NCBI GenBank assembly: GCA_964504155.1
Contig: CAZDCZ010000002.1
Location: 1 to 64,000 of the forward strand
Direction of reading: 5' to 3'
DNA length: 64,000 nt
Source of the DNA: CAZDCZ01 sp964504155
GTDB lineage: Bacteria > Bacteroidota > Bacteroidia > Bacteroidales > UBA12077
This document shows positions 48,101 through 58,400 of this stretch, one piece after another (positions within the stretch are counted from its first letter, which is position 1; every line of letters begins with the position of its first letter). The notes under the pieces were generated by a model that saw nothing but the letters and a program-made list of their open reading frames with translations, was not told the origin of the DNA and did not search any database. The translations under genes and the position numbers were made by a program.

Positions 48101-50381
48101 AAGCTCTTCGGCCGATTTAATTGGCGAATATTGTGGTACTACATCTCCCGGTGTTGTAACAGCAAGTAATTCTGATGGAGCCTTAACCTTTGTTTTTACC
48201 TCAGATGGTTCCGTAACAAAATCAGGCTGGGAAGCAGAAATATCATGTGTAGACGCTTACGATGTAACATTCGTAGTAAGCGATGTATATGGATTTGTAA
48301 ATGGAGCGACAGTTAGCTTTAACGGAGAAGAAAAATCTACAAATGCAAGCGGCGAAGCTGTATTTACAAATATTATAGAAGGCGACAATCTTCCATATAT
48401 TATATCTGCATTGGGACACGAAGAATATAGTTCTAACTTAAATCTCTTAGGAGATATTACAGAAACAGTAGATTTAGTATTAAGTACTTACGATATAACA
48501 TTTAATGTATTCGACGAAGATGGAACAACACCATTAGATGGTGATGTAACATTTAACGGAAGTACCTTGTCAACAACAAACGGAACAGTTACTTTTGTAA
48601 GTGTCCCATACGAGCTTGGTAAGTCTTATTCTGTAGACGTTCCATTATACGAGCCATATAATGGAAGCATTGATGTAGATGCAGAAAAATCCGAAGATGT
48701 TACAATGACACTAATAACATGGGATGTTACTTTTGTAGTAGACGATGGAACCGACCCAATAGTAGGAGCCATAATAGAATTTAATGGCGAAGAGTTAGCT
48801 ACCGAGGCCTCGGGTGAAGTAATCTTTACTCATGTACCCCCAGGTCCAAAAGGCGACTTTCCTTATACAGTAAGAAAATCAGGCTATGGGAATGAATCAG
48901 GAATAGTTTCGGTTACAAATTCTAATGTTACAGTACCAGTAACAATGACAGTCGGTACTGCTACATATAAAGTAAGCTTTAATGTTACAGATGGAGTAAA
49001 TCCTATCGAAGGAGCAAATGTAAACTTTAATAGCGAAGATGTACTAACTAATTCCGAAGGTTATGCCGAATTTTTAGAGGTAAGTGAAGGAACAGATTTA
49101 ACATACACAGTTTCTAAGATAGCATATTTTAATTCAACCGGAACAGTTGATGTAGCAGGAGCTAATGTTAGCGAAGATGTATTGTTAACAATAATACCTT
49201 ACGATGTAACATTTATAGTTACCGATGGAACAAATCCTATAGAAGGAGCAAGTATAAACTTTCATGGCGAAACCTTAACAAGTAATGCAAGTGGAGAGTG
49301 TGTATTTGTTGATATCGATCCGGAAGCAACTCTTACTTATATAATAACTAAACTTGGTTTCGATGATGTGTCGTCAAGTTTAGACGTTGTAGATCAGGAT
49401 GTAACAGAGAATGTAACAATGAATGTTTCTACTTATGATATTACTTTCGATGTGCGCGAAGATAAAGGAGCAACCTTAAATGCCGATGTAAGCTTTAACG
49501 GAACTACTCAAACATGTGTAAACGGATTAACAACATTTACCGATGTAGAGTATGGTTTAGCACAGGAATATAGTGTTGAAACAGATGGATATGAATCAAT
49601 AACAGATGCAGTAGATGTAAATGCTAATAAAACAGTAAATGTTAGAATGTTGATAATAACCTACGATATAACATTTGCTGTAACCGCCGAAGATGGCACA
49701 ACACCTGTAGAAGCCGAAGTAAGCTTTAATGGAATAACTCAAACAGCTACAGAAGGAACAACAATTTTTACAGGAATAGAGTACGAATTGGCAAAATCGT
49801 TTACAATGTCTGCAGAAGGATTTTACGATACAACAGCAACTATCGATGTTGATGCAAATAAAACAATAGAAGTATCAATGAATCATATTTGTTATTCAGT
49901 AAGCTTTAATGTAGAAGATGTTGACGATAATGCTCTTGAAGGAGTAAACGTATCGTTTAATTCAACCAATCAGTTAACAGATTCTGAAGGAAGTACAACA
50001 TTTACAGATGTAATTCCTGGCGACGGATTATCTTATACATTAACAAAAGATGGATATAACGATATTACAAGTAGTCTAAATCTTACAAATAGCAATGTGT
50101 CGCTTAATATTACTATGACTTCTTCTGTTGGAATAGAATCGTTATCTGATTTAGGTATTAGTATTTATCCGAATCCTGCATCTAATTTTGTTAATATTGT
50201 TAGCGATAACCTAGGAAGTTTAAATGTATCATTTACAGATATATCAGGAAAAACTGTATTGCAAACACTTGTTGAAAATAGAAAAACTGTTCTCGATATT
50301 TCTGATATTTCTTCTGGTATATATATAATAAATATTAAATCTGGAAAGAAAATTTATAAAATGAAATTTATAAAACAATAA
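45168..50381 (+). CDS. C25 (gingipain-like) peptidase B with T9SS tail
   Basis: A 1,737-residue secreted cysteine protease. An upstream in-frame ATG at 45117 would add 17 residues before MKKNILRFK; I chose 45168 because it starts a normal signal peptide (hydrophobic core, cleavage near VFA). Order: signal peptide, propeptide, C25 domain (about 240-590) with His439 in GHGSDYSW and Cys472 in DVACVNGNF (33 residues apart, textbook gingipain), cassette (about 661-1670), T9SS domain. The catalytic domain differs much from peptidase A. The cassette differs by one residue. The sorting domain differs again (YPNPASNFVN). Confidence 0.92.
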   Translation: MKKNILRFKLIIIGILIISINNVFANSYSDKNKIELLNSKNGKIVVKLNTKSFSKSIVNTPRGEAYIFNADNFSMILKKGAPALPKFTKSIIIPDMANMQVKIVDSKYTEIENVNIAPSKGNLYRDKDPNTIPYVYGKEYDANQNYPGELAELSDPYILRDYRGQTINFYPFQYNPLTKKLRIYSELTVELVENKNVISTINVFNRTKLKEKVNSEFDNIYKNHFLNYSTEGKYTVIEDEGNMLIIAPAEYMSAMSDFVAWKKQRGLAVELVQYSTVGSTATDVETYVENYYNANGLTFLLLIGDAEDIPSMNKSGDSDAAYGHIVGNDSYAEVFVGRFSAESVADVQTQVMRVIHYERDITTADTWFETAVGIASDQGGVGQGDDDESDAEHMDNIRTDLLNYGYSTVDQSYDDYGATASDVANSVNTGRSLINYVGHGSDYSWVSTGFEISDVNSLTNENKLPYIFDVACVNGNFHGQTCFAEAWMRATNNSNPTGAISIIASTINQSWAPPMDGQDEMDDILVESYVENIKRTYGGIAINGCMHMNDEYGADGAEMTDTWTIFGDPSLLVRTKNPSDLSISHNDAIFIGSEQFVVNGNEDAFVSLTIDGEIIGTAKIQGGSATVSFDALTEPGNMKVTVTGYNKIVYIADVEITPANTPYITLDSYVIDDASGNVNGLVDFAETLNLDVTLKNVSDTYDALNVETTLSTSDANVSISDATETYGTIAASGSLAKVGAYNISINNDVEDQHVLNFDLTITGEDASTNSYTWNSNINLTVNAPVLEIGDMTIDDSATGNNDGILDPGETATVNVVTTNSGHADITNVVGVLTIEGGSSPYLTIDNGTTSAYPLVIDEEGIASFEVTADAGTPVGTPVDMDINLTGGTSNQYSDMNGKVIIIGEIPEYTIDQEGTVSTCVGLFYDSGSSTEEYSNSENYTMTFESATVGKNIQANFINFDVESNATCNYDKLSIYNGTSSSADLIGEYCGTTSPGVVTASNSDGALTFVFTSDGSVTKSGWEAEISCVDAYDVTFVVSDVYGFVNGATVSFNGEEKSTNASGEAVFTNIIEGDNLPYIISALGHEEYSSNLNLLGDITETVDLVLSTYDITFNVFDEDGTTPLDGDVTFNGSTLSTTNGTVTFVSVPYELGKSYSVDVPLYEPYNGSIDVDAEKSEDVTMTLITWDVTFVVDDGTDPIVGAIIEFNGEELATEASGEVIFTHVPPGPKGDFPYTVRKSGYGNESGIVSVTNSNVTVPVTMTVGTATYKVSFNVTDGVNPIEGANVNFNSEDVLTNSEGYAEFLEVSEGTDLTYTVSKIAYFNSTGTVDVAGANVSEDVLLTIIPYDVTFIVTDGTNPIEGASINFHGETLTSNASGECVFVDIDPEATLTYIITKLGFDDVSSSLDVVDQDVTENVTMNVSTYDITFDVREDKGATLNADVSFNGTTQTCVNGLTTFTDVEYGLAQEYSVETDGYESITDAVDVNANKTVNVRMLIITYDITFAVTAEDGTTPVEAEVSFNGITQTATEGTTIFTGIEYELAKSFTMSAEGFYDTTATIDVDANKTIEVSMNHICYSVSFNVEDVDDNALEGVNVSFNSTNQLTDSEGSTTFTDVIPGDGLSYTLTKDGYNDITSSLNLTNSNVSLNITMTSSVGIESLSDLGISIYPNPASNFVNIVSDNLGSLNVSFTDISGKTVLQTLVENRKTVLDISDISSGIYIINIKSGKKIYKMKFIKQ
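47147..50177 (+). repeat. 3,031-bp direct repeat, copy 2
   Basis: Second copy of the repeat at 41702-44732. At its ends the identity stops abruptly: upstream the two genes encode homologous but diverged residues, and downstream the two sorting domains differ. Confidence 0.97.
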
Positions 50382-50689
50382 TAAATATAGTCCATTTCGA
50401 AAAGTTAATAGGATTAATGATGATGAGTTTTTCGGAATGGGCTTTTTAAAAAAGTATTATTAAAATTTAGTGTATGTAAAATTATGTATCCTAATTGATT
50501 ACTTAGAAAGTTTTGTATATTAATAAAAATTTAGTAGATTTATAATATATTTTTATAATGTTATGAATAGTAGTATGTAGCTGTAATTGAAAATTCCAAA
50601 TATATGACTGTTGTAGATAGCAATAGAATTATATTAGTAATTTATAGTTAAAAATTGAATTAATATTAACCCTTAAAAATTAATTAATT
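50382..50689. other. Intergenic region between peptidase B and the first adhesin
   Basis: 308 bases. The terminator-like hairpin at 50389-50447 is followed by about 240 bases of very AT-rich DNA with no convincing ORF, RNA or TAnnTTTG element close to the adhesin start. Confidence 0.45.
50389..50447 (+). terminator. Terminator-like hairpin after peptidase B
   Basis: AGTCCATTTCGAAAA (50389-50403) pairs, with three G-U pairs, with TTTTTCGGAATGGGCT (50428-50442). It is followed by five T. The 24-base loop is long. Confidence 0.65.
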
Positions 50690-53600
50690 ATGAGAAAACA
50701 AATTACTTTGTTAATTACTTTTCTTCTTGTTGCATCTTTTTCCTTTGGTCAGAATTGGCAATCGGTTAAAAAGGTAAACAATGAGAAAAATTTAAATCCT
50801 AAAAAAATCGAAAGAGGAATTAATCCTTATCGAAATTCTATTGATGGGATAAAAGTGGTAAATAAGGCTAAAAATAAAAAAGGAGTATATCAATACTCTC
50901 CTGCTGATAGTCCTGGTAGTGGGAATTATTCTAGCAATACTTTTGCCGAATTAAGCTGGACAACCATTACGGTTTCAGAAATCGAAGTTGTTAATCAAGT
51001 ACAGATTGATTATACATGGGATACAGACTCCTATGCTTCCGAGGGTTCATTTCATTTAAAATCACCTAATGGAACTTCAGTTGTTATTGCTGCCGGAGAA
51101 GGTGATGGTACTTACTCTGTTGTATTAACAGATTTTAATAATGAAGCAACAAATGGAGATTGGGAATTATGGATTGAAGATTCATATGGTGATGGTGGAC
51201 ATCAGGCTACCAATATTACTTTCTCAATAACTACACCTGTTGCTAACGATGCCGGAATATCTGAATTAGTAAGTATCGATGAAGATGCAATAAATTACGA
51301 AGGCGATAAAGATATTATCGTTAGTATGAAAAACTTTGGAACACAGAATTTGCTTTCAGACTCTATTGCATGGGGATATATTGCAGGAGAAGATACTACA
51401 TATATGCCTGCTATTGAATGGACAGGTGATCTTGCTCAAGGCGAAACCGAAGAAATTAATTTAGGTACACTTACTCTTGAAGCTAATGTCGAATATCAAA
51501 TTGGTGCTTGGACACATTATCCAAACGGTGTAGCTGACGAAAATTCTGCTAACGATACTTCCGGAGTAGATTTTCATGCTTATAAAAAAGGTGTCCTTTT
51601 AGAATCTTTCGAAGGAACGACATTCCCCCCTGCCAACTGGACTACAATAAATAACGATGGAGGATCTAAAGAATGGGAAATATCCTCTTCATATTCATAC
51701 AACGGAATGCAATCTGCTAGTGTTGGCTACGAGAAGCCTAACGACGACTGGTTAATTACTCCTAAGCTTATTGTTGCCGAAGGCGATATTTTGAGTTTCT
51801 GGGCTATAAGTACTTCCTCGTATTTTCAAGAGGATTTTAATGTGCTTGTTTCAAAAACCGGAAAAAACATAGAAGATTTTACTATTTCATTAGAAGAAGT
51901 TATTGCACATCCAAATACTTGGACCGAACATGCATATACTTTAACAGATAATGCAAATATTTCTGCCGGCGACAGCATTTATGTTGCAGTGCAATGTGTA
52001 TCAAACGATCAATTGCGTTTAGTTGTTGATATGTTTAGTGGTCCTATGCTTGCAAGTGTTAAGGATAATGACCTTGCTGTTGACGAGGTAATTACCTCAT
52101 TAATTAAGCCGGGAGAAGATAATCAACTTAAAGCAATTGTAAGTAACCATGGAATTATCGACCAAACTTCTATAGATATTACATTTAAAATAGATGGCGA
52201 AGAAGTTGGTTCTATAATTGTTGATGAATTAGCTTATATGGAATCCGATACTGTTGCTATTACTTGGACGACTCCAAGCGATATAACTTCTTATAATCTC
52301 GAAGTTTCTGTTGATGAAGACGATAATAACGATAATAATATTTTAAGTTCTGAAATTTTTGCCCTTGCTGAAATTGCAGGATACTTAATGGATTTAGAAG
52401 ATGATAATTTAATGAGCATCAATCTTCCTAATTCACAAGATCTTAATCTTGTATCTTCTTATGGAACTTCTATATATGCTGGCACATGGGCTAATGGTAA
52501 ATGGTACGGAGTTACGAAAAATAACGATTTAGTTACTATAAATTATAATACCGGAGCTGTTACAGAAATTGCTACTTTAGAATTAGGTTCGGTTACTGGT
52601 ATTGCTTACGATTGGACTACCGGAACAATGTATGCTGCAGATTATGATAGTGGTAATGGAGTGTCATTATTATATACTGTTAATATAACTACTGGTGAAG
52701 TGCAAAGAGTAGGATTAGGTAGCACACCTGGAATTAATATAAATTTAGCATGCGATCTTGATGGTAATTTATTTGCTACAAATCTCGACGACAATTTATA
52801 TTCTATTAGTAAATTTGCTGGTACTGGTACTGCTATTGGTGAATTAGGTATAGATATTAACTATGCTCAAGATATGGAATTCGATCATGAAAATGGTGAT
52901 GTATTATATGCCCCTGCTTATACCGATAAAGGTGGATTATATGTTATAAACACAGAAAGTGGAACTGCTACATTACTTGGTGAAATGGATCATGAATGTG
53001 CTGGATTTGCTATTCCATATGTTTCTCCTGCTCCTAATGTTGTAGAAATGAATCCTGCTAATAATAGCGAAGATAATGCTGTTGATACAGATATTCATAT
53101 TATTTTCGATCAGAATGTCGATTCTGTCGATTTTAGTGGTATAACAATTTCTGGTGATGTATCTGGTGTTGTGTCAAATATTAGTGCTGAACTTACAGAT
53201 AGTTTATTAACAATATCTCATGATGCTTTTGCTAACGATGATATTTTTACTATTACAATTCCTTCTGGAACTGTTACTGCCGAAGAGGTAAATGCTGAAA
53301 TAGTATGGTCGTTCGGTACAATAATGCCAGCTCCCGAAGCTCTTACATTTACACCTTTCCATGGTGCTACTGGTATTGCTTTAGATGGAGAAATCTCTTT
53401 AGTGTTTAATCAAGAAATTAGCGATAATAATCTTGCAGGAATTACTGTAATTAGTACTACTGATGGTCCTATTGGAGGTCTTAGCGCTATAATTGCTGAT
53501 GATAATAAAACACTTACTATAGCACATGATGCTTTTATTACTAACGACGACGAAATAGCTGTTGCTATTCCTGCAGATGCTGTTGCTAATGAAGATGGCG

Positions 53601-55306
53601 TTATGAATTTAGATACTTCATGGACATTTACTACTTTATTAGCCGGACAACCAATTGCCGATTCTATTGCTCCTGCTAATAACGAAAGAACTGTTGCTTT
53701 AGATGCTAATGTATTAGTTCGTTTTAGTACTGCAATTACTGAGATCGACCTAAGTGGTGTTACAATTAATGGTCCCGAAGGTGATGTAACTGGTGTTGTT
53801 GCAACATTAGCTGATAGTACAGTTAGTATTGCTCACGATGCTTTTGCTAATAATAACGATGTATATACTGTTACAATTCCAGGAGATGCTGTTACGGCTG
53901 CAGGAGTTAATAACTCTGAAATACAATGGAGCTTTACTACTATTTTAGCTGCTCCCGAAGTTGTTGAATATTCTCCTATAGACGGCGCAACAAGCATTGC
54001 TTTAGATGAAGATATCCTTATCGAATTTAATCAACTTATCGACGATAGTCAGGTTGATATGGATACATTAATTACCATTATCGGTGAAAACGAAGATACT
54101 GTGAAAAATATTTCTGCAAGTATTGCTCCCGATGGTAAAATATATGTTTCTCACGACGATATGGAATATAATAATGCTGTATATACAGTTACTATTCCTG
54201 CAAATATGGTTCATAATGTTGATTCTGTTATGAATGCCGAAGAAACAACTTGGACATTTACAACTATTCTTGATGCTCCCGAAGTAGAAACATTTACTCC
54301 GGATAGTGGAGCTGTTGATGTTGCTTTAGATGCTGAGATTTCTCTTCTTCTGAATCAGGATCTTGTTGTTAACGATTTAAGTATTGTTACAATATCTAGC
54401 GATGCTATGGGACCTGTCGAAAACGTAAGTGGTACGCTTGGAGACGATAATCGTACTATTACCCTTGCTCACGATAACTTCTTTACAGTGAATGATGATA
54501 TATATACTGTTACTATTCCTGCTAGTGCAGTTCAGAATAACGATGGTGTTTATAATCAAGATATAGTATGGACATTCCAAACAGTTTATACATACGATAT
54601 CACATTTAATATTGAAGAAAATAGTGATGCTCTTGCTGATGCTACAATTACATTCGATGGAAGAGAACTTGCTACAAATAGTCTTGGTGCGGTTGTTTTC
54701 GAAGATGTTGTTAAAGCTGACGGTTTAGAATATACTGTTTCTAAAGATGGTTATAAAACTAAAACTGCGTATGTAGATGTAACCGGAAATGCAACTTTAG
54801 TTGTAAATCTTGAGAAGATTTATACTGTTACATTTAATGTTACTAACGGTACCGATCCTTTAGAAAATGCTGTTGTTACATTTAGTGGTAGAACAGATAC
54901 TTGTTCGGTAGATGGTGTTGCAGAATTTGTTGATGTAAACCCAGGAATGAGTCAACCTTATATTGTTGCTCTAGATGGTTATTACGATGCAACTGGTATT
55001 CTTGATATAGTTGATCAGAATGTTGTTGAGAGTGTAGTTCTAACATCTACTGTTGGAATTGAAAATCTTGACGAATTTGGAATTAAGATTTATCCTAATC
55101 CTTCTAATGGTGTATTCTATATTAATAATACTAAAGTAAATAATCTTAAACTTACTGTAAGAGATATAACCGGGAAAGTTGTTCTTATAGAAGAACTTAA
55201 CGAGAATGTTTCTAAAGTTGATATTACTGAACAAGCTTCAGGAGTATATTTTATCCAACTTGAAAATGGTGAGAAAACATTTAATAGTAAAATTATTATT
55301 AAATAG
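50690..55306 (+). CDS. T9SS-exported multidomain adhesin 1
   Basis: A 1,538-residue secreted surface protein. Order: signal peptide (about 1-21), a P-domain-like segment (about 75-185, with SPNGT and GDWELWIEDSYGDGG), a CARDB-like linker, a cleaved-adhesin domain (about 300-450, with SFEGTTFPPANW and DDWLITPKL), a second CARDB-like domain (about 457-560), a beta-propeller-like region (about 565-780), five Big_5 Ig-like domains (about 781-1297), two carboxypeptidase-regulatory-like repeats (about 1302-1455), and a T9SS sorting domain (IKIYPNPSNG, about 1470 on). It probably mediates attachment or binds matrix ligands; no enzymatic motif is seen. Confidence 0.88.
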   Translation: MRKQITLLITFLLVASFSFGQNWQSVKKVNNEKNLNPKKIERGINPYRNSIDGIKVVNKAKNKKGVYQYSPADSPGSGNYSSNTFAELSWTTITVSEIEVVNQVQIDYTWDTDSYASEGSFHLKSPNGTSVVIAAGEGDGTYSVVLTDFNNEATNGDWELWIEDSYGDGGHQATNITFSITTPVANDAGISELVSIDEDAINYEGDKDIIVSMKNFGTQNLLSDSIAWGYIAGEDTTYMPAIEWTGDLAQGETEEINLGTLTLEANVEYQIGAWTHYPNGVADENSANDTSGVDFHAYKKGVLLESFEGTTFPPANWTTINNDGGSKEWEISSSYSYNGMQSASVGYEKPNDDWLITPKLIVAEGDILSFWAISTSSYFQEDFNVLVSKTGKNIEDFTISLEEVIAHPNTWTEHAYTLTDNANISAGDSIYVAVQCVSNDQLRLVVDMFSGPMLASVKDNDLAVDEVITSLIKPGEDNQLKAIVSNHGIIDQTSIDITFKIDGEEVGSIIVDELAYMESDTVAITWTTPSDITSYNLEVSVDEDDNNDNNILSSEIFALAEIAGYLMDLEDDNLMSINLPNSQDLNLVSSYGTSIYAGTWANGKWYGVTKNNDLVTINYNTGAVTEIATLELGSVTGIAYDWTTGTMYAADYDSGNGVSLLYTVNITTGEVQRVGLGSTPGININLACDLDGNLFATNLDDNLYSISKFAGTGTAIGELGIDINYAQDMEFDHENGDVLYAPAYTDKGGLYVINTESGTATLLGEMDHECAGFAIPYVSPAPNVVEMNPANNSEDNAVDTDIHIIFDQNVDSVDFSGITISGDVSGVVSNISAELTDSLLTISHDAFANDDIFTITIPSGTVTAEEVNAEIVWSFGTIMPAPEALTFTPFHGATGIALDGEISLVFNQEISDNNLAGITVISTTDGPIGGLSAIIADDNKTLTIAHDAFITNDDEIAVAIPADAVANEDGVMNLDTSWTFTTLLAGQPIADSIAPANNERTVALDANVLVRFSTAITEIDLSGVTINGPEGDVTGVVATLADSTVSIAHDAFANNNDVYTVTIPGDAVTAAGVNNSEIQWSFTTILAAPEVVEYSPIDGATSIALDEDILIEFNQLIDDSQVDMDTLITIIGENEDTVKNISASIAPDGKIYVSHDDMEYNNAVYTVTIPANMVHNVDSVMNAEETTWTFTTILDAPEVETFTPDSGAVDVALDAEISLLLNQDLVVNDLSIVTISSDAMGPVENVSGTLGDDNRTITLAHDNFFTVNDDIYTVTIPASAVQNNDGVYNQDIVWTFQTVYTYDITFNIEENSDALADATITFDGRELATNSLGAVVFEDVVKADGLEYTVSKDGYKTKTAYVDVTGNATLVVNLEKIYTVTFNVTNGTDPLENAVVTFSGRTDTCSVDGVAEFVDVNPGMSQPYIVALDGYYDATGILDIVDQNVVESVVLTSTVGIENLDEFGIKIYPNPSNGVFYINNTKVNNLKLTVRDITGKVVLIEELNENVSKVDITEQASGVYFIQLENGEKTFNSKIIIK
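53345..54240 (+). repeat. Diverged repeat shared with adhesin 2, copy 1
   Basis: About 900 bases of mosaic similarity to 57267-58159: a constant offset of 3,922 bases, shifting to 3,919 after one 3-base indel. Stretches of near identity alternate with diverged ones. It covers Big_5 domains 2-4. Confidence 0.75.
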
Positions 55307-55317
55307 TAAAATATTTT

Positions 55318-55345
55318 GATACGACTGAAATTTTTCAGTCGTATC
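55318..55345 (+). terminator. Terminator-like hairpin after adhesin 1
   Basis: A 13-bp stem, 55318-55330 with 55333-55345 (GATACGACTGAAA and its complement), 11 bases past the stop; the T-tract is weak. Confidence 0.7.
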
Positions 55346-55418
55346 ATTATTATTTAATTAATAATATAGTAATGAAAATATTTTATAAAAAAACAATAAA
55401 CTTTTAACTTAAAATATT

Positions 55419-58400
55419 ATGAGAAAAAGAATTACTTTAATTCTGCTTTCAATTTTTATGGTTGGTTCTTTGTTTGCTCAGGTAAAAAGATTGCCTGCAA
55501 CAAAAAACTATAGAAAAGTAGATGCGACCGAATATATAAAGGTCAAAAATGAAAAAAAAGTTATAAATAGTAAAGAAGGAAATCTTGTTGTTCAAGGTTT
55601 CGAAGACGCTGTTGATAATTGGCCTGCTGGTTGGGAATCAGCTTCTACATCCGATCTTGCTGGAGCAGATTGGACTGCTACCGATTATACTGGTGGTGAT
55701 AACACTTGGTTTGTTTGTACTCCAGAAAGCTTTAGTGGAGATGGTGCTGATTATATATACGAAGGAGATAAATCTGCTGCAATTGGATATACTGCAGGTA
55801 ATGAAGGAAATCCAATGCATTGGTTAGTGTCAGAAGAAGTTAATTTACCTTCCGATACCGCATTTCTTTCTTTTATGGTATGGTTTAAAAATTCTTCAGC
55901 CGATGGTTGGTATACAAAATTTTATGTGCAAATTTTTGCCGACGATGCTTGGAGTAATCTTTTAACTTGGAACGACGAGACCGAAGATAATGTAAATCTT
56001 TACGAATCTGTTGTTGATATTGATTTAGGTAATTATAAAGGAAAATCTGTAAAATTTGGTTTTGTATTCGAATATAACGATGGATACCAAATGGCTATAG
56101 ATAGTATTTCTTATATGAATGTTCCTCCATCTGATGATGCTGGAATATCTAAATTTTTACAACCTCTTAGTGGCGTTTACGAAGCTGCTACTAAAGATAT
56201 TGAAGTAATAGTTAAAAATTATGGAGCCGATACATTACGTACCTGCGATGTAAATTGGGCTATAGATAATGGAACCGAAGTAGATGAACAATCTGTTTAT
56301 AGTTGGTCTGGAGAGTTAGCTCAATTCGAATCAGATACAATTGTATTAGGTGATTATAATTTTGCCAATAGAGGTGATTATACTGTTTTTGCTTATACTT
56401 CATTACCTAATGGAAACCAAGATGCTAATTCTGTGAATGATACTGTTGAAGTAAGTCTTTCAATTTACGAAACAGGACAATTGTTTGAAACATACGAAGC
56501 AGGAAGTTTTGAAAATGGATGGAGTGCCGAGGATGATTGGATTGTTGGTACTGATCAACCGTATATGGGTAGTTATGATGCCCAAGTTACTCAAATGGAT
56601 GGTGATCCTGCTGCAGAAATGATTACTCCAAAACTTGTTATCGATGGATCTATTGATGAATTAAGCTTTTTTGCATCTGGTATGAATAATGAGGCTGGAT
56701 ACGGTTCTTCAAAACTGCAAATAATGTATTCTGTTGATAAGGAAAATTGGGAGAATGTTGGAGAACTTATTGATTTTGCTGTCGTAGGCGATAACTATAA
56801 GAAATATAGTGTTGATTTGTCAAATATCCCTAATGGAGAGTATTTTTTAGCTTTTTTTGCAACTAGTGATTTTTATTATTACTATTGGGGATATTATTAT
56901 TCTTCAATATTTATAGATAATGTTGTAGGTCCGTATAGAACTGCTCCTGTTGTTTCCGATTTTACCCCAGAAGATGAAGAAACTGGTGTTGCATGGGACG
57001 CTACTGTTTCTTTAATGTTCGATCAGGCAGTTGATTCTGTTGATTATAGCGGAATTACTATTACTGGGGCTACTACCGGAGAACAAGCTAATGTTATTGC
57101 AACTATAGATGGTGATAATGGAATTATGATTGCACATGATTCTTTACCTGCTTGGGATGAAGTATATACTGTTAATATTCCTGCTGGTGCTACTTCTAAT
57201 GGGGCTTTCGAAAGCGAAGCTTTCTCTTGGACATTTACAACATTATTACCTGCTCCAGAAGCTGTTACATTTACACCTTTCAATGGTGCTACTGGTATTG
57301 CTTTAGATGGAGAAATTTCTTTGGTGTTTAATCAAGAAATTAGCGATAATAATCTTGCCGGAATTACTGTAATTAGTGCTACTGATGGTCCTGTTGCTGG
57401 TCTTAGTGCTTCTGTTGCCGACGATTATAAAACTGTTACTATAGTTCATGATGATTTTGTGTCAAATTTAGACGAAATTACTATTGCTATTCCTGCTGAT
57501 GCAGTAGAGAATATTGATGGTGTTATGAATAAAGATACATCTTGGACTTTTACAACTTTAGAAGCCGGACAACCTGTTGCCGATTCTATTGCCCCTGCTA
57601 ATAACGAAAGAGCTGTAGCTTTAGATGCTAATGTATTAGTTCGTTTTAGTACTGCAATTACTGAGATCGACCTAAGTGGTGTTACAATTAATGGTCCCGA
57701 AGGTGATGTAACTGGTATTGTTGCAACATTAGCCGATAGTACTGTTAGTATTGCTCACGATGCTTTTGCTAATAATAGTGGAGTATATACAGTAACTATT
57801 CCTGCTGATGCTGTTACGGCTGCAGGAGTTAATAACTCTGAAATACAATGGAGCTTTACTTCTATTATGACTGCTCCAAGTATTGTTGAAACAACACCTG
57901 TTACCGATGCTTTATTAGTTAATCTTAATCAGGAGTTAGTAATCGAATTCGACCAATTGATAGACGATAGTCAGGTCGATATGGATACTTTAATTACTAT
58001 TATCGGTGAAAACGAAGATACTGTAAAAAATATTTCTGCAAGTATTTCTGATGGTAAAATATATGTATCTCACGACGATATGGAATATAATAGTGCTGTT
58101 TATACAGTTACTATTCCTGCAGATATGGTTCATAATGTAGATTCTGTTATGAATGCTGAATATACTTGGGATTTTACTACAATTATGGCTGCTCCGGTTG
58201 CCGAATCAGTTAGTCCTGATAGTAGTTCTGTTGATATTCTATTAGATGCTGATATTTCTGTTGTATTAACTCAAGATGTTACTGTAAACGATCTTGGAGG
58301 AGTACAAATATATAGTGCTGCTAATGGTAATGTAGCAAATATTAGTGCTACCCTTGGCGACGATAACAGAACAATTACTATTGAGCATGATCGTTTCTTC

